Part shown: piece by piece, positions 48,877-57,220 of the stretch
Layout: each line of letters starts with the position of its first letter
Numbering within the stretch: position 1 is the first letter of the stretch
Assembly (NCBI RefSeq): GCF_014396785.1
Contig: NZ_CP060718.1
Location: forward strand, 1,942,501 to 2,006,500
Reading direction: 5' to 3'
Length of the DNA stretch: 64,000 bases
From: Sphingomonas lutea
GTDB taxonomy: Bacteria > Pseudomonadota > Alphaproteobacteria > Sphingomonadales > Sphingomonadaceae
Program-made: the position numbers and the translations under genes
Notes under the pieces: model-generated
Databases searched by the model: none
What the model was told of the DNA's origin: nothing
Seen by the model: only the letters and a program-made list of their open reading frames with translations

Positions 48877-49226
48877 ACCGCATGCACCCGCGCTCGCGGC
48901 TGCATCGGATTGGCAACCAGGCTGACCTCGACCAGGTCGAGCGCGATCAGCTCGCGCTTGCCGCCCGCCGCCGACGCTTCACGCACGCGATAACCGAAGC
49001 TCAAACCATTGATCTTGCCGCCGCCGACCAACCGCGCAGCGCGCGCATCCTCGACCGCCGCAATCACCCGCAGCCCGCGCTTGTCCTCGCTCAAATGCTC
49101 GATCCGCCCAACCACCGCGCCCGCTTTGTGCTGCCACACCAAAGGCACCTCGCCCGCGCGCCGCAATGCCTCGGCAAACGCCCCGGCGCGGATCACATCC
49201 CCGCCTTTGTCCGGCCGTCCAAACAC
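48849..49226 (-). CDS. HK97-type prohead protease (GTA g4-like), 5' end damaged
   Basis: Capsid-maturation protease of the S78 (U35) family. The catalytic His and Ser areas are VPLVWQHKAGAVVG and GKINGLSFGYRVREAS. The frame continues upstream of the GTG at 49226 as VRFAGYAAVFGRPD, the usual N-terminus, but no start codon is found there; the perfect hairpin 49253-49276 sits at that point. The expected major capsid gene downstream is missing and a methyltransferase lies there instead. It may be inactive. Confidence 0.75.
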   Translation of the reverse strand: MFGRPDKGGDVIRAGAFAEALRRAGEVPLVWQHKAGAVVGRIEHLSEDKRGLRVIAAVEDARAARLVGGGKINGLSFGYRVREASAAGGKRELIALDLVEVSLVANPMQPRARVHAVQAGLRSQT

Positions 49227-49252
49227 CGCCGCATAGCCCGCGAACCTTACCT

Positions 49253-49276
49253 CCCCCTCCCGCCTGCGGGAGGGGG
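49253..49276. repeat. Perfect C/G-rich hairpin repeat
   Basis: CCCCCTCCCGC and GCGGGAGGGGG form an 11-base perfect stem with a two-base loop. This kind of element is frequent in sphingomonad genomes. It ends at the protease 5' end. Confidence 0.75.
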
Positions 49277-49299
49277 CCGGGGGAGAGCCTGTCGCCCGC

Positions 49300-49608
49300 T
49301 CACGAGAACAAATCCGTCAGCCGCAGCCGCACCGCGATCCCGATCAGCAACAGGGCCAGCGCCACCCGCACGATCCAGCCGACGATCGCCTGCCGCGCGC
49401 TTTTCTTCGCATCGCGCCAGGCCGACAGCAGTTCGCGCAATTCATCCATGTCGCGCCGCGCCCGCGAATCGTCGAGGCCGAGCTGCGCCAACGCCCGCCG
49501 CGCCCCCGCCTCGGACGATTCCTCGGCCAGCGCGCGCAAGGTGATCATGTCCACCCCGCGCCCCTCGGCCTGCGCCATCAAGCTCGCGAGAAGGGCCTCC
49601 GCGCTCAC
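49300..49608 (-). CDS. Small membrane protein between portal and protease
   Basis: A 102-residue protein, MSAEALLASLMAQAEGRGVDMITLRALAEESSEAG with a C-terminal membrane helix IVGWIVRVALALLLIGIAV. Its place, overlapping the portal stop by four bases and preceding the protease, matches the small gene between g3 and g4 in RcGTA-like clusters (DUF6127-like). Function unknown. Confidence 0.72.
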   Translation of the reverse strand: MSAEALLASLMAQAEGRGVDMITLRALAEESSEAGARRALAQLGLDDSRARRDMDELRELLSAWRDAKKSARQAIVGWIVRVALALLLIGIAVRLRLTDLFS

Positions 49609-50726
49609 GATCGCACCTCCGCTTCAAACCCGAGCATCTCGCGCTTCTCCGCATCGCTGAGGAACGTCGCCGCTCCCACCTGCTCCCACAATTTCGCGCG
49701 GTCCTCGGCCAGCTCGCTCAGCTGGTCGGTATCCACCGCCAGCCGCACCGGCCCCAGCCAGTCGCCCAGCATCTCGCCCAGCGCGTTCAGCACCCGCGCC
49801 GCCATCGGCAGCACCGTCTGGCGATAGAGCGCCCGCCCCGCCTCGCGTGCATTGGCATAGGTCGCGTCGCCCGGCAGCCCGACCAGCACCGGCGGCACGC
49901 CGAACGCCAGCGCGATATCGCGCGCCGCGCCTTCCTTCAGCGCAACGAAATCCATGTCCGCGGGCGTCAGGCTCAGCGGCAGCCACTTGAGCCCGCCGTC
50001 GAGCAGTAGCGGCCGCCCGGCATTGCCCGCGCCGGCAAATTCCACCGCCAGTTCCTCGCGCAGCCGCGCGAATTGCTCGCCCGTCAACACGCTGCCGTCG
50101 GCCGGCTCGTAGCTCATCGCCCCGCTCGGCCGCGCGGCATTGTCGAGCAGCGACTTGTTCCATTTCGCCGCGCGGTTGTGCACGCTCGCCGCGCCGATCG
50201 CCGCGTCCAGGCAGCCCAGCCCATAATGGTCGTCGCGCGGGTTGAGCGCCTTGATATGCGCGATGCTCCGCCGGTCGAGCCCGTCGGCGCGGTTGATCCG
50301 CACCGCCTGCCCGCCCGCGCGGTAAAGATAGCCGACCGGCCAGCCGCGATCGTCGCTGATCACGCTCACCCGCTCGGGCCGCAGCAGGCACAATTCCGCC
50401 GGCGCATCGCGGTCGTCGGCGATCAGCTGCACATAGGCATTGCCGTGCAACAACAGGTTCGCCGCGATCGTCTCGAGCAGCCCGTCACGCTGCACCTGGC
50501 TCGCCGCCCGCGCGTCACCCTCCGCTGCATAAACCGGTAACGCACCGAGCATCCCCGCCACCAGCCGCACCGCGCGCTGGCCGACGGGATTGCGTCGGTA
50601 CACTTCCTCGACCTGCGCCGAATAGGAGCGAGCGAACCCCACCTCATCTGCATCACTCTGCAGCCACGCGGGCACAATCGGCCTCACGTCCGCCGGCGCG
50701 CTCTTGCGCCCGAACCACCACCCCAT
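49605..50726 (-). CDS. Phage/GTA portal protein
   Basis: HK97-family portal protein of 373 residues. It begins MGWWFGRKSAP, with YRRNPVGQRAVRLVAGMLGALPV and LLHGNAYVQLI. Later blocks are WNKSLLDNAARPSGAM and GVPPVLVGLPGDATYANAREAGRALYR. The match to RcGTA g3 is good in length and in the DATYAN region. It forms the DNA-entry vertex of the head. The element at 50737-50866 precedes it on the other strand. Confidence 0.93.
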   Translation of the reverse strand: MGWWFGRKSAPADVRPIVPAWLQSDADEVGFARSYSAQVEEVYRRNPVGQRAVRLVAGMLGALPVYAAEGDARAASQVQRDGLLETIAANLLLHGNAYVQLIADDRDAPAELCLLRPERVSVISDDRGWPVGYLYRAGGQAVRINRADGLDRRSIAHIKALNPRDDHYGLGCLDAAIGAASVHNRAAKWNKSLLDNAARPSGAMSYEPADGSVLTGEQFARLREELAVEFAGAGNAGRPLLLDGGLKWLPLSLTPADMDFVALKEGAARDIALAFGVPPVLVGLPGDATYANAREAGRALYRQTVLPMAARVLNALGEMLGDWLGPVRLAVDTDQLSELAEDRAKLWEQVGAATFLSDAEKREMLGFEAEVRS

Positions 50727-50736
50727 GTTCGCTCTC

Positions 50737-50866
50737 CTTGAGCCGCCACGCATAAGCGGCAAATTGCGCAGCGATTTGCTGCTTATGTCGATGAGACGGC
50801 GAAAGCCGGCCGGCCTGCGCGGCAAACCGCGACAGGACCGACGTCACGGGATTCACTCCCGTGACG
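50737..50866 (+). ncRNA. Putative structured RNA, copy A (unknown family)
   Basis: Hairpin 1 (50751-50787) is a 14-base stem CATAAGCGGCAAAT / ATTTGCTGCTTATG with loop TGCGCAGCG. A GAAA-containing segment (CGGCGAAAGCCG) follows. Hairpin 2 (50814-50836) is CCTGCGCGG / CCGCG-A-CAGG with loop CAAA. Hairpin 3 (50842-50866) is CGTCACGGGA / TCCCGTGACG. It aligns without gaps over 86 bases with copy B (66 identities) and the stem differences are largely compensatory. One G-U pair favours this strand. A DUF1294 gene starts 49 bases downstream, so a leader role is possible. Confidence 0.7.
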
Positions 50867-50915
50867 GCCCCGCGTCATTAAACTCTTGCCCAGAAACGTT
50901 TGCTAAGCGCCTGGC

Positions 50916-51191
50916 ATGACCATCCCGTGGACCTACGCCTTGCCCGCGCTGCTGTTCGTCAATGTCTGGACGTACGTCAGCTTCTGCCAAGACAAGCGCC
51001 TCGCCCAGAAGGGTCTCCACCGCATCCCGGAAAGCAATCTGCTCATGCTAGCAGCCTTGGGCGGATCACCGGCCGCACTGCTCGCGCGCCATCGCTTCCG
51101 CCACAAGACCCGCAAGCAGCCGTTTTCCACGCTCCTCTTCGTCATCATCGCGCTTCAAATCGGCGCCCTCATGGGATGGTTCGTGATCTAA
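50916..51191 (+). CDS. DUF1294 small membrane protein
   Basis: A 91-residue protein with three or four membrane helices (YALPALLFVNVWTYVSFCQD, NLLMLAALGGSPAALLAR, LLFVIIALQIGALMGWFVI). The mid-segment RIPESNLLMLAALGG and KTRKQPF match DUF1294. It lies on the plus strand inside the minus-strand head-gene cluster, with its stop overlapping the terminase stop by four bases. Confidence 0.85.
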   Translation: MTIPWTYALPALLFVNVWTYVSFCQDKRLAQKGLHRIPESNLLMLAALGGSPAALLARHRFRHKTRKQPFSTLLFVIIALQIGALMGWFVI

Positions 51192-52570
51192 ATCCGCACC
51201 ACCCGCGGCACCCCGCTGCGTGTCTCCCCAAGCGCCGTCAGCGCCCATACCATCGCATCCGCGCGATCGGGCGACCGCCCCGGCCCTTCGTAACCGCCGC
51301 CCGCGATCATCCCGGACAGCTCGGCCTCCAGCTCCGGAAAATCGCCCGCCAAAAACGCCTTGCCCGCCTCGAACTTGAGCGCGACCGGCTCGGCCCGCGC
51401 ACACTTCCCGCGGCTCGCGTGCACCAGCCGCACCTTCAGCCCGAAGTCCGCGGCCTTGAGCACGCTTTCGACCATCACCCCGCCATTATTGGCCTCGGCC
51501 ACCACCAGCCCCGCGCCCCATCGCGCCGCCGCCGACGCCACGCGGCTCGCCCAGCCTTCGGGACTCAATCCCTGGACGCTTGCATCTTCGAGCACATAGA
51601 GCGCTTGGCCGATCGACCCGGCGACGACGACCCCGCAAGCATCGGCGCCAGCCCCCACGCTCGCCGGCGGATCGACGCCCACGACGATCCGGTCGAAACA
51701 TGCTGCCCGCTCATCCTGAGTGGCCGCTGAGCGAAGCCGAAGCGGCGTATCGAAGGACGCACTCAACAACTCGCGCGTCCACAGCGCCCCCTCGAAATCC
51801 GCGAGCAGCTCACCGTCCAATTCCTGCCGCCCAATGCGCGTCCCGCCATAGGTTGCACGAAGCATGTCCACCGTCCGCTCGTCGAGGTTGATGTTGTCGC
51901 TCGTCCGCCCGCGCGTGGTCACCGTCCATGGCTCCCCCATGATCCGCCCCAGCAGCGTCAAGGTGCGCGGCGTGGTGGTGATCAGCACGCGCGGTCGCGT
52001 GCCCCGCCGCATTCCGAATTGCAGATTCATCCACGCATCTTCGATCTCTCGCCACTTGGCCATTTCGTCGGCCCAGGCGAAATCATGCTCGGGCCCGCGC
52101 AGGCCGTCGGCATGCTCGCCTGAAAACAGCTTTACCTCGCTCCCGTTGGGCCAGGTCAGCCGGTGCAGGCTCGGCTCCCAGTTCAGCCGGCGCCGCTTGC
52201 GCCGGGCAATGCTGAGCAGTCCACTGACCCCTTCCACCATGATCGTCCGCGCATCCGCCAGATTGGCGCCGATGCAGGCGATCTTCAGGTTCGGCTTCCC
52301 GCTGGCCAGGCGGAAGATCCATTCCGCCCCGGCGCGCGTCTTGCCGAACCCGCGCCCGGCCATCATCAGCCACGTCCGCCAGCCCTCGCCGTTCGGCGGC
52401 AGCTGGTTTTCGTGCGCCCATTGCTCGAAGTCGGCATCGAAGGCGAGCGCGTCGCCGACCGACATCTGCTCAATGGCGCGTCGCTGGATCTCCGGTGGGG
52501 CATTCATCAGCATCGCCATCTCGTGGCGAGTCACCCCGTAATTCGACTCTGGCCGCTTCTTGCTCGTCAT
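51188..52570 (-). CDS. Terminase large subunit
   Basis: DNA-packaging ATPase/nuclease of 460 residues. Walker A is MMAGRGFGKTRAGAEW and Walker B HDFAWADEMAKW; the nuclease acidic residues are in VVGVDPPAS and PDRADAMVWAL. It is like RcGTA g2. Residues DTPLRLRSAATQDERAA come from a palindromic repeat inserted in frame just before the nuclease motif. The start overlaps the small-subunit gene by about 100 bases; ATGs at 52519 and 52507 are alternatives. Confidence 0.93.
   Translation of the reverse strand: MTSKKRPESNYGVTRHEMAMLMNAPPEIQRRAIEQMSVGDALAFDADFEQWAHENQLPPNGEGWRTWLMMAGRGFGKTRAGAEWIFRLASGKPNLKIACIGANLADARTIMVEGVSGLLSIARRKRRRLNWEPSLHRLTWPNGSEVKLFSGEHADGLRGPEHDFAWADEMAKWREIEDAWMNLQFGMRRGTRPRVLITTTPRTLTLLGRIMGEPWTVTTRGRTSDNINLDERTVDMLRATYGGTRIGRQELDGELLADFEGALWTRELLSASFDTPLRLRSAATQDERAACFDRIVVGVDPPASVGAGADACGVVVAGSIGQALYVLEDASVQGLSPEGWASRVASAAARWGAGLVVAEANNGGVMVESVLKAADFGLKVRLVHASRGKCARAEPVALKFEAGKAFLAGDFPELEAELSGMIAGGGYEGPGRSPDRADAMVWALTALGETRSGVPRVVRI
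51706..51761. repeat. Half palindromic repeat inside the terminase gene
   Basis: CGCTCATCCTGAG and GCTGAGCGAAGCCGAAGCGGC match the left half of the element at 11774-11891. It is translated in frame within the terminase. Confidence 0.78.
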
Positions 52571-53042
52571 GTCGCTTTTTCAATCGCTGCAATTTGTTGA
52601 CCAGCCGGGCGCGGATCTCGTCCAGGTCGTCGGGCGGCAGTTCGGCATCGCTCTCGACCGCGGTTTCGCGGTGCATCTTGAGCAAGGTCAGCGCCATCTG
52701 GTTGGGGTACTCGCGCACCCGTTCCTCGCTGCCATCCTTGCGCGTGATGACCTTTTCGGTCCCATTGAAGGCCCGGTCGAGCAGCAGCGCTTCGAGCCGC
52801 TGGTAACCGATCGCGATCGCTTCCAGCCAGGCGGCGCGAAACGCCGCATCCATCTTGCGCCGCCGATAGGCGACCGTCACCGGCACGCCGCTGGTGCGGC
52901 ACGCTTCGCTGACGTTGCAGGTTGCCGCAAGCGTTTCGAGAAAGGCCTCGGCCTTCTCTTTCGACCAGTCGCGCGGCGCGCATCTCTTCAATTGCGGCGC
53001 CGCCGCCGCGACCAGAGTCAGCGCCTTCCGTCTTTGCCCCAC
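52470..53042 (-). CDS. Terminase small subunit-like DNA-binding protein
   Basis: A 190-residue protein with a helix-turn-helix-like N-terminus (AFLETLAATCNVSEACRTSGVPVTVAYRRRKMDAAFRAAW). A helical middle part (YQRLEALLLDRAFNGTEKVI) and a charged tail follow. Together with the large subunit it should select DNA for packaging. GTG at 53042 has GGAGG five bases before it; a TTG at 53054 is less likely. Confidence 0.8.
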   Translation of the reverse strand: MGQRRKALTLVAAAAPQLKRCAPRDWSKEKAEAFLETLAATCNVSEACRTSGVPVTVAYRRRKMDAAFRAAWLEAIAIGYQRLEALLLDRAFNGTEKVITRKDGSEERVREYPNQMALTLLKMHRETAVESDAELPPDDLDEIRARLVNKLQRLKKRHDEQEAARVELRGDSPRDGDADECPTGDPATRH

Positions 53043-53054
53043 CCATGCCTCCAA

Positions 53055-53372
53055 ACGAAAAGGGCCGGGTCGCTCCCTTGGGAACGCCGGCCCTCGAACC
53101 CCGCGGGGTCCGAATCACAGTCCTTCACTGTTCAGTCTTGAGCGCCCGAGCATAAGCGAGCGGTTGCGCAGCGACCGAACGCTTGTGTCGAAGAGAGCGC
53201 GAAAGCCGGACGGCCTGCGCGCGAAGACGCGACAGGACCGACGGCGCGGATTTATTCCGTGCCGGCGCCGCCCATCAGCGACTCACACTTTTCGACTGTT
53301 CCTGTCGTCTAACCAAACATCGTCACGATGTCAACAGTTATTTTGCCTATTTGGTTATAAAGTTCGCGAGCC
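53055..53372. other. Intergenic region holding RNA copy B
   Basis: A stretch of about 320 bases whose only recognisable content is the structured element at 53137-53264. The end nearest the hemerythrin gene is A/T-rich (CAACAGTTATTTTGCC). Confidence 0.6.
53137..53264 (+). ncRNA. Putative structured RNA, copy B (unknown family)
   Basis: It lies exactly 2400 bases from copy A. Hairpin 1 (53151-53187) is CATAAGCGAGCGGT / ACCGAACGCTTGTG with two mismatches and the identical loop TGCGCAGCG. Hairpin 2 (53214-53236) is CCTGCGCG / CGCG-A-CAGG. Hairpin 3 (53242-53264) is CGGCGCGGA / TCCGTGCCG. Against copy A, three A-U pairs of hairpin 1 become C-G or G-C and a G-U becomes G-C. U-G and G-U pairs in hairpins 1 and 3 would be mismatches on the other strand. 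No plus-strand gene follows. Confidence 0.68.
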
Positions 53373-53885
53373 CTAGACCGTGGTCTGGGCCATCGTCTTC
53401 AGCTCGGGCTTGGGAATCCCGTTCGCCTCGAACTGCTGCGTCAGCTCGGCCTTGCGCGCCGCGAGCTGTTCGCCCAGCGCCTCCATGTCGAGCCCGGCCT
53501 TGCGCGCTTGCGCAAACAGGCCTTCCATCCGCTTCTCTTCCTCCTGCACGTGGTGCTCGATCTCTTCGCTCAGCACCTTGACCTTGCTGTCGTAGAATTC
53601 GTCATCCGGCCCGCCGCCCAGGATTTCCGCGATCAGCACCTTGGCGCCGTCATGCTCGACAAAGCTTTCCTTGAGCAGATCCTCTTCGACCTTGCCTTCG
53701 CACGCCGGATAGAAAATCTCCTCCTCGATCGTCGCATGGACCGAAAGCTCAAGGCAGATCTTCTGCGCCAGACGCTCCTTGCGTCCGTCGCCGCTCGCCT
53801 TTTCAAATTGTTCGAACAGGTCCTCGACGGTGCGATGGTCCTTCTTCAGCAATGCAACGGCGTCGAGCTTGTCGGTGTCGGCCAT
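53373..53885 (-). CDS. Hemerythrin HHE-domain protein
   Basis: A 170-residue cytosolic helical protein. The HHE motif is KKDHRTVEDLFEQFE, with the second region HATIEEEIFYPACE and SFVEHDGAKVLI, and EEIEHHVQEEEKRM. These histidines and glutamates bind a di-iron centre. ATG at 53885 follows AGGAG. A role in oxygen or NO handling is typical for the family. Confidence 0.92.
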   Translation of the reverse strand: MADTDKLDAVALLKKDHRTVEDLFEQFEKASGDGRKERLAQKICLELSVHATIEEEIFYPACEGKVEEDLLKESFVEHDGAKVLIAEILGGGPDDEFYDSKVKVLSEEIEHHVQEEEKRMEGLFAQARKAGLDMEALGEQLAARKAELTQQFEANGIPKPELKTMAQTTV

Positions 53886-53962
53886 GGGAAAACTCCTTCT
53901 CGGTCGACCGCTCAACATCGCACCGAATTGCGAGTTCCGCCGGCTTAACCGACGTTAGTCGG

Positions 53963-54388
53963 TCAACAGACCGTGCAGCGGTCCGCGCCCTCGGTCGCCG
54001 CATAGGTTCGGCGCACGATCTCCTCGAGCACGCCCAAATCCACATCGGCCAGCTTGTTGATGTACAGGCACGCCTTGGACGTCTTGTGCTTGCCCAGTTT
54101 GCCGAGCAGCGCCGCATAATCGTCGAACCCGCCGACATAGAGCACAAGATTGGCCGATCGCGGCGAATAGCCGATGCGGCAGGCGTCGCCTTCATGCCCG
54201 CTGTCGTAGCGATAATGATAGCTGCCGAAGCCCACGATCGACGGCCCCCACATCACCGCCGGTTCACCAGTGACGCGCTCCATCATCGCGCGCAGCGCGT
54301 GGCCGTCGGCACGGCGAACGGGGTTTGCGACACCATCTAGAAAGGCATCGACACTGACGTCGGTTGCCTTGGTCTTCGTCTCGGCCAT
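53963..54388 (-). CDS. DUF1801 (YdhG-like) protein
   Basis: A 141-residue protein with the family end VMWGPSIVGFGSYHYRY and the block PRSANLVLYVGGFDDYAALLGKLGKHKTSKACLYINKL. The Cys near the end (DRCTVC) is not conserved as far as I know. Function unknown; it may bind a small ligand or metal. Confidence 0.88.
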   Translation of the reverse strand: MAETKTKATDVSVDAFLDGVANPVRRADGHALRAMMERVTGEPAVMWGPSIVGFGSYHYRYDSGHEGDACRIGYSPRSANLVLYVGGFDDYAALLGKLGKHKTSKACLYINKLADVDLGVLEEIVRRTYAATEGADRCTVC

Positions 54389-54548
54389 GCGACGCTCCCC
54401 GCCATGCCTTTGAACTTGGCGTCATCGACACAGCGAGCACCCCCCGATGTCAATAGCCGCTTGCGCATTCGGCATGGCCCGCCGCCGGCGCGGCCGGCAG
54501 CGGGCCGCGGCCAGGGAGAAGCCGTCCGCCGGCCGCTATTTCCTCGGG

Positions 54549-55931
54549 TCAGAACCCAAACGTCACCCCGGCGCGAAGCGCGGTCTTGCCACCCTTGTTG
54601 AAACCGTGCGCGACGCCCGCATTGACCGCGACATTGTCGCTGACCAGCGCTCCGGCCTGGATCGCCGCGGCGACCGCGCCGCGATAGGCGCCGACATTGC
54701 CGGTCAGGTTGAAGCTCTTGCCCGGCAGGAACATGCCGCCCGACAGCGCCACCGCCGCCGCGGTCCCCGCCGCCGCGCGGTCGTCGACATCGTCGAGCTC
54801 GCGCGCGAAATCGAGCGCCAGCACCTCGAGCCCCGTCACCCGCGAATCGAACGCCACGTCCGCCGCCTGCAACGCGCTGATTTGCGAGCCCTGCGCGGCG
54901 ACGGTCGTGTTGGTCGTCGCCAGCCCGGTTTGCAGGTTGGTGATCTGCGTGCCCTGCGTGGTCACGGTCGTTTGCAGCGCGGTGACGTTGGTCGTGATGC
55001 CGCTGGTCGCCGCAGTTAGCTGACTGACGTTGACTGCGTCGGTCGCCGCCGTCCCCGCCGCAACATTGACGATGCGCCGTTCATTACCGGCGGACCCGAC
55101 CGAAACCGTATTGACCTGATTGGCGATTGAGCCAGCGCCAAGCGCGACACTGTTGGCCGCGGACGCATCGCTGTCGACGCCGATCGCAATTGCTCCGCCG
55201 GCGCGAGCGCGAGCGCCGAGGGTGTCAACGTTACCGTCGCTTCCAATTGCGATGCTGTTGATCCCGCTTGCGACCGCGTCGGTTCCGAAGGCGAGCGAAT
55301 TAGTCCCCAATGACAAGGCTCTCAGACCGAGGGCGGTTGATACGTTTCCTATGGCTGCAGAAAATGCCCCAAGCGCAGTGGTCCCAAATTCTGACGCTAG
55401 CGCCTGATTTCCGAGCGCGGTGCCAGTCGAACTGGTTACCCTCGCAAAGGCACCAATTGCGGTTCCGTTGGTTACACTCCTGATTTCCCCTGTCAGCGGA
55501 TCGACAACAAATCCGACTAGCGCCTTGAATCCCAGGGCGAGCGAATTCGACCCGACGGCAGTCGCCTGGGTTCCTACGGCAACGGATCCGCTTCCTCCTA
55601 GGAGATCGAAGTAATGCGAGCTGAAGAATGATCCGGGGGCATTAACGGCGGCAGCCCCATAACCGAATGCCGCCGTGTTCTCCGCGCCGGCGATGCTGTC
55701 ATTCCCTACTGCCGTGCTGTTGTCCGAATTTGCCGACGCACTCGCGCCGCAGGCCAACGACTCGGTCCCGAGGGCGCTAGCGCCGGCGTCGGCGCTGGCG
55801 GCATTGGGCCCGGCGTTCGTGCCGTTGAGGTCGCAGGTGACTTGCGCTTGCGCCGGAGAGGCCAGGCCGAATGCCGTTACGGAAGCGGCGACGAGCAGTG
55901 CGCGCTTTGGACTGGTGATGTTCGAGAGCAT
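54549..55931 (-). CDS. Trimeric autotransporter adhesin (YadA-like)
   Basis: Type Vc secreted surface protein of 460 residues. The signal peptide LVAASVTAFGLASPAQAQ precedes a head region of beta-roll repeats of about 14-16 residues (ALGFKALVGFVV, ALGNQALASEFG, ALGLRALSLGTNSLAFG). The neck and stalk QLTAATSGITTNVTALQTTV follow as a coiled coil. The C-terminal anchor VAAAIQAGALVSDNVAVNAG to LRAGVTFGF forms the trimeric barrel. No export partner is needed. Confidence 0.92.
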   Translation of the reverse strand: MLSNITSPKRALLVAASVTAFGLASPAQAQVTCDLNGTNAGPNAASADAGASALGTESLACGASASANSDNSTAVGNDSIAGAENTAAFGYGAAAVNAPGSFFSSHYFDLLGGSGSVAVGTQATAVGSNSLALGFKALVGFVVDPLTGEIRSVTNGTAIGAFARVTSSTGTALGNQALASEFGTTALGAFSAAIGNVSTALGLRALSLGTNSLAFGTDAVASGINSIAIGSDGNVDTLGARARAGGAIAIGVDSDASAANSVALGAGSIANQVNTVSVGSAGNERRIVNVAAGTAATDAVNVSQLTAATSGITTNVTALQTTVTTQGTQITNLQTGLATTNTTVAAQGSQISALQAADVAFDSRVTGLEVLALDFARELDDVDDRAAAGTAAAVALSGGMFLPGKSFNLTGNVGAYRGAVAAAIQAGALVSDNVAVNAGVAHGFNKGGKTALRAGVTFGF

Positions 55932-56045
55932 GGCTTCTTCTCCCTGTTGAACGCCTCGCGTCGGCGAGGCCGATCGGGGAAGATTCCTATGTGGATAAGC
56001 CGCGCGCCTCTTGGCGTGATGCGCAGCACCTTGTCCTGATGCGAA

Positions 56046-57022
56046 TCAATGCCGCGTTTCGAGCGCCTCGCCGTGCCGGACGTCGCTCGGCGTCATGCCA
56101 TAGGCGGCGCGGAACGCATGGTTGAACCAGGACAGGTCGGAGAAGCCGCAATCGAACGCGATGCTGGCAATCGACCGGTGGGCATGCAGCGGATCGACCA
56201 GCCGCCGGCGTGCAAGCCGCAGGCGCTCGGTCCGAACCCACCTCGAGAAGCTCGTCCCTTCCTGCTCAAACAGCAACTGAACGTAACGCGGGCTGATCCG
56301 CTTTGCGGCCGCAGCCTTATGCAGGGACAGCGCCGGGTCGGAAAGCCGCTTGAGCAGCCACGACTTGACCGCCGCCGCGCGCGCCGCGCGCAGCCCGCGT
56401 CCTGCGGCGACCTCGGCCGCATCGCGCGTCGTCCCGACGGCGAGCGCGACAAGGTCGGCGACGTGCAGCGAAATCGCATGAGCGACTTCCGGGCATTGCG
56501 GCTCACCGTTGATGCGTAGGATTTCGAGATAGCTGTTGAGCAGCTGCATTGCTTCGGACGCGGCCGGGACCGGACGCATCAACCGGTCCTCGGGAGCTTG
56601 CAGGAGCGGGGCAAGCAGCCGGCGCGACAACCGCACGTTGGCAAAGGGAAATAGTGAGTGAGTCTCGCCGATCATCGGTTCGGAGCAGGTCGCGAACGCG
56701 CCGGTTCCGTCGCCCCTGATCTCCTCATCCCGGTGCACCAGGCGTCCATTCGCAGGGTGCCTGGCCCACAGGCCAGCATCAGGTCGTCATTCTCGAGGCT
56801 GCGGTCGTGGCCCGTGATGCCGAGATGCGGCGAGCCGCGCCCCCAGGTAATCGCCAACCCCGGCAAAAGCCGGATCTCGAACTCGAAGATCGGATTGTCG
56901 TCGAGCGGCGTGAATTCCATGTTAACGACGCCCCGCCCGAAGACCTCGGTTAGCGTTTCGCGGCGTTCCCGCTCGGGCACGCGATCGAGCGAGAAACGGA
57001 TGATCGATGGCTGCCCTTCCAT
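56046..57022 (-). CDS. AraC-family regulator, frameshift near 56765-56767
   Basis: Transcription factor of AraC/XylS type. The first frame (MEGQPSIIRFSLDRVPERERRETL to NDDLMLAC) is the AraC-binding-like N-terminus. The second (NGRLVHRDEEIRGDGTGAFATCSEP to HGEALETRH) has the C-terminal double helix-turn-helix (SLHKAAAAKRISPRYVQLLF, SIASIAFDCGFSDLSWFNHAFRAAYGMTPSDVR). One extra G joins them as LACGARHPANGRLVHRDEE, giving 325 residues. It may control the autotransporter 115 bases downstream, an inference from position only. Confidence 0.85.
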
Positions 57023-57220
57023 ACGCCCTCCCCGCCAAATCCACTAACCGATTAATCTAACATCTATTGGTCATCGATCCACTATACGAAGGTTAAGGGG
57101 GAGCACTCGATGCCGCACGGTGCGTAAGCGCCCGCGCATCGATTCGCCTCGCCATGCACAGCAGCGTTTCTTCAGCTAGGTGCCGCGCGCCGCGCACGAC
57201 GCACGCGCGCGGGTGACGCT

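Noticed and set aside
50842-50866. Hairpin 3 as the T-arm of a tRNA
   Set aside because: The loop lacks TTCRA, the stem is too long, and no acceptor or anticodon arm is found.
50704-50919. Small protein encoded by the repeated RNA-like element (plus or minus frame)
   Set aside because: Copies A and B align in frame, but substitutions cluster in paired stem positions and change amino acids freely; this fits RNA pairing, not protein constraint.
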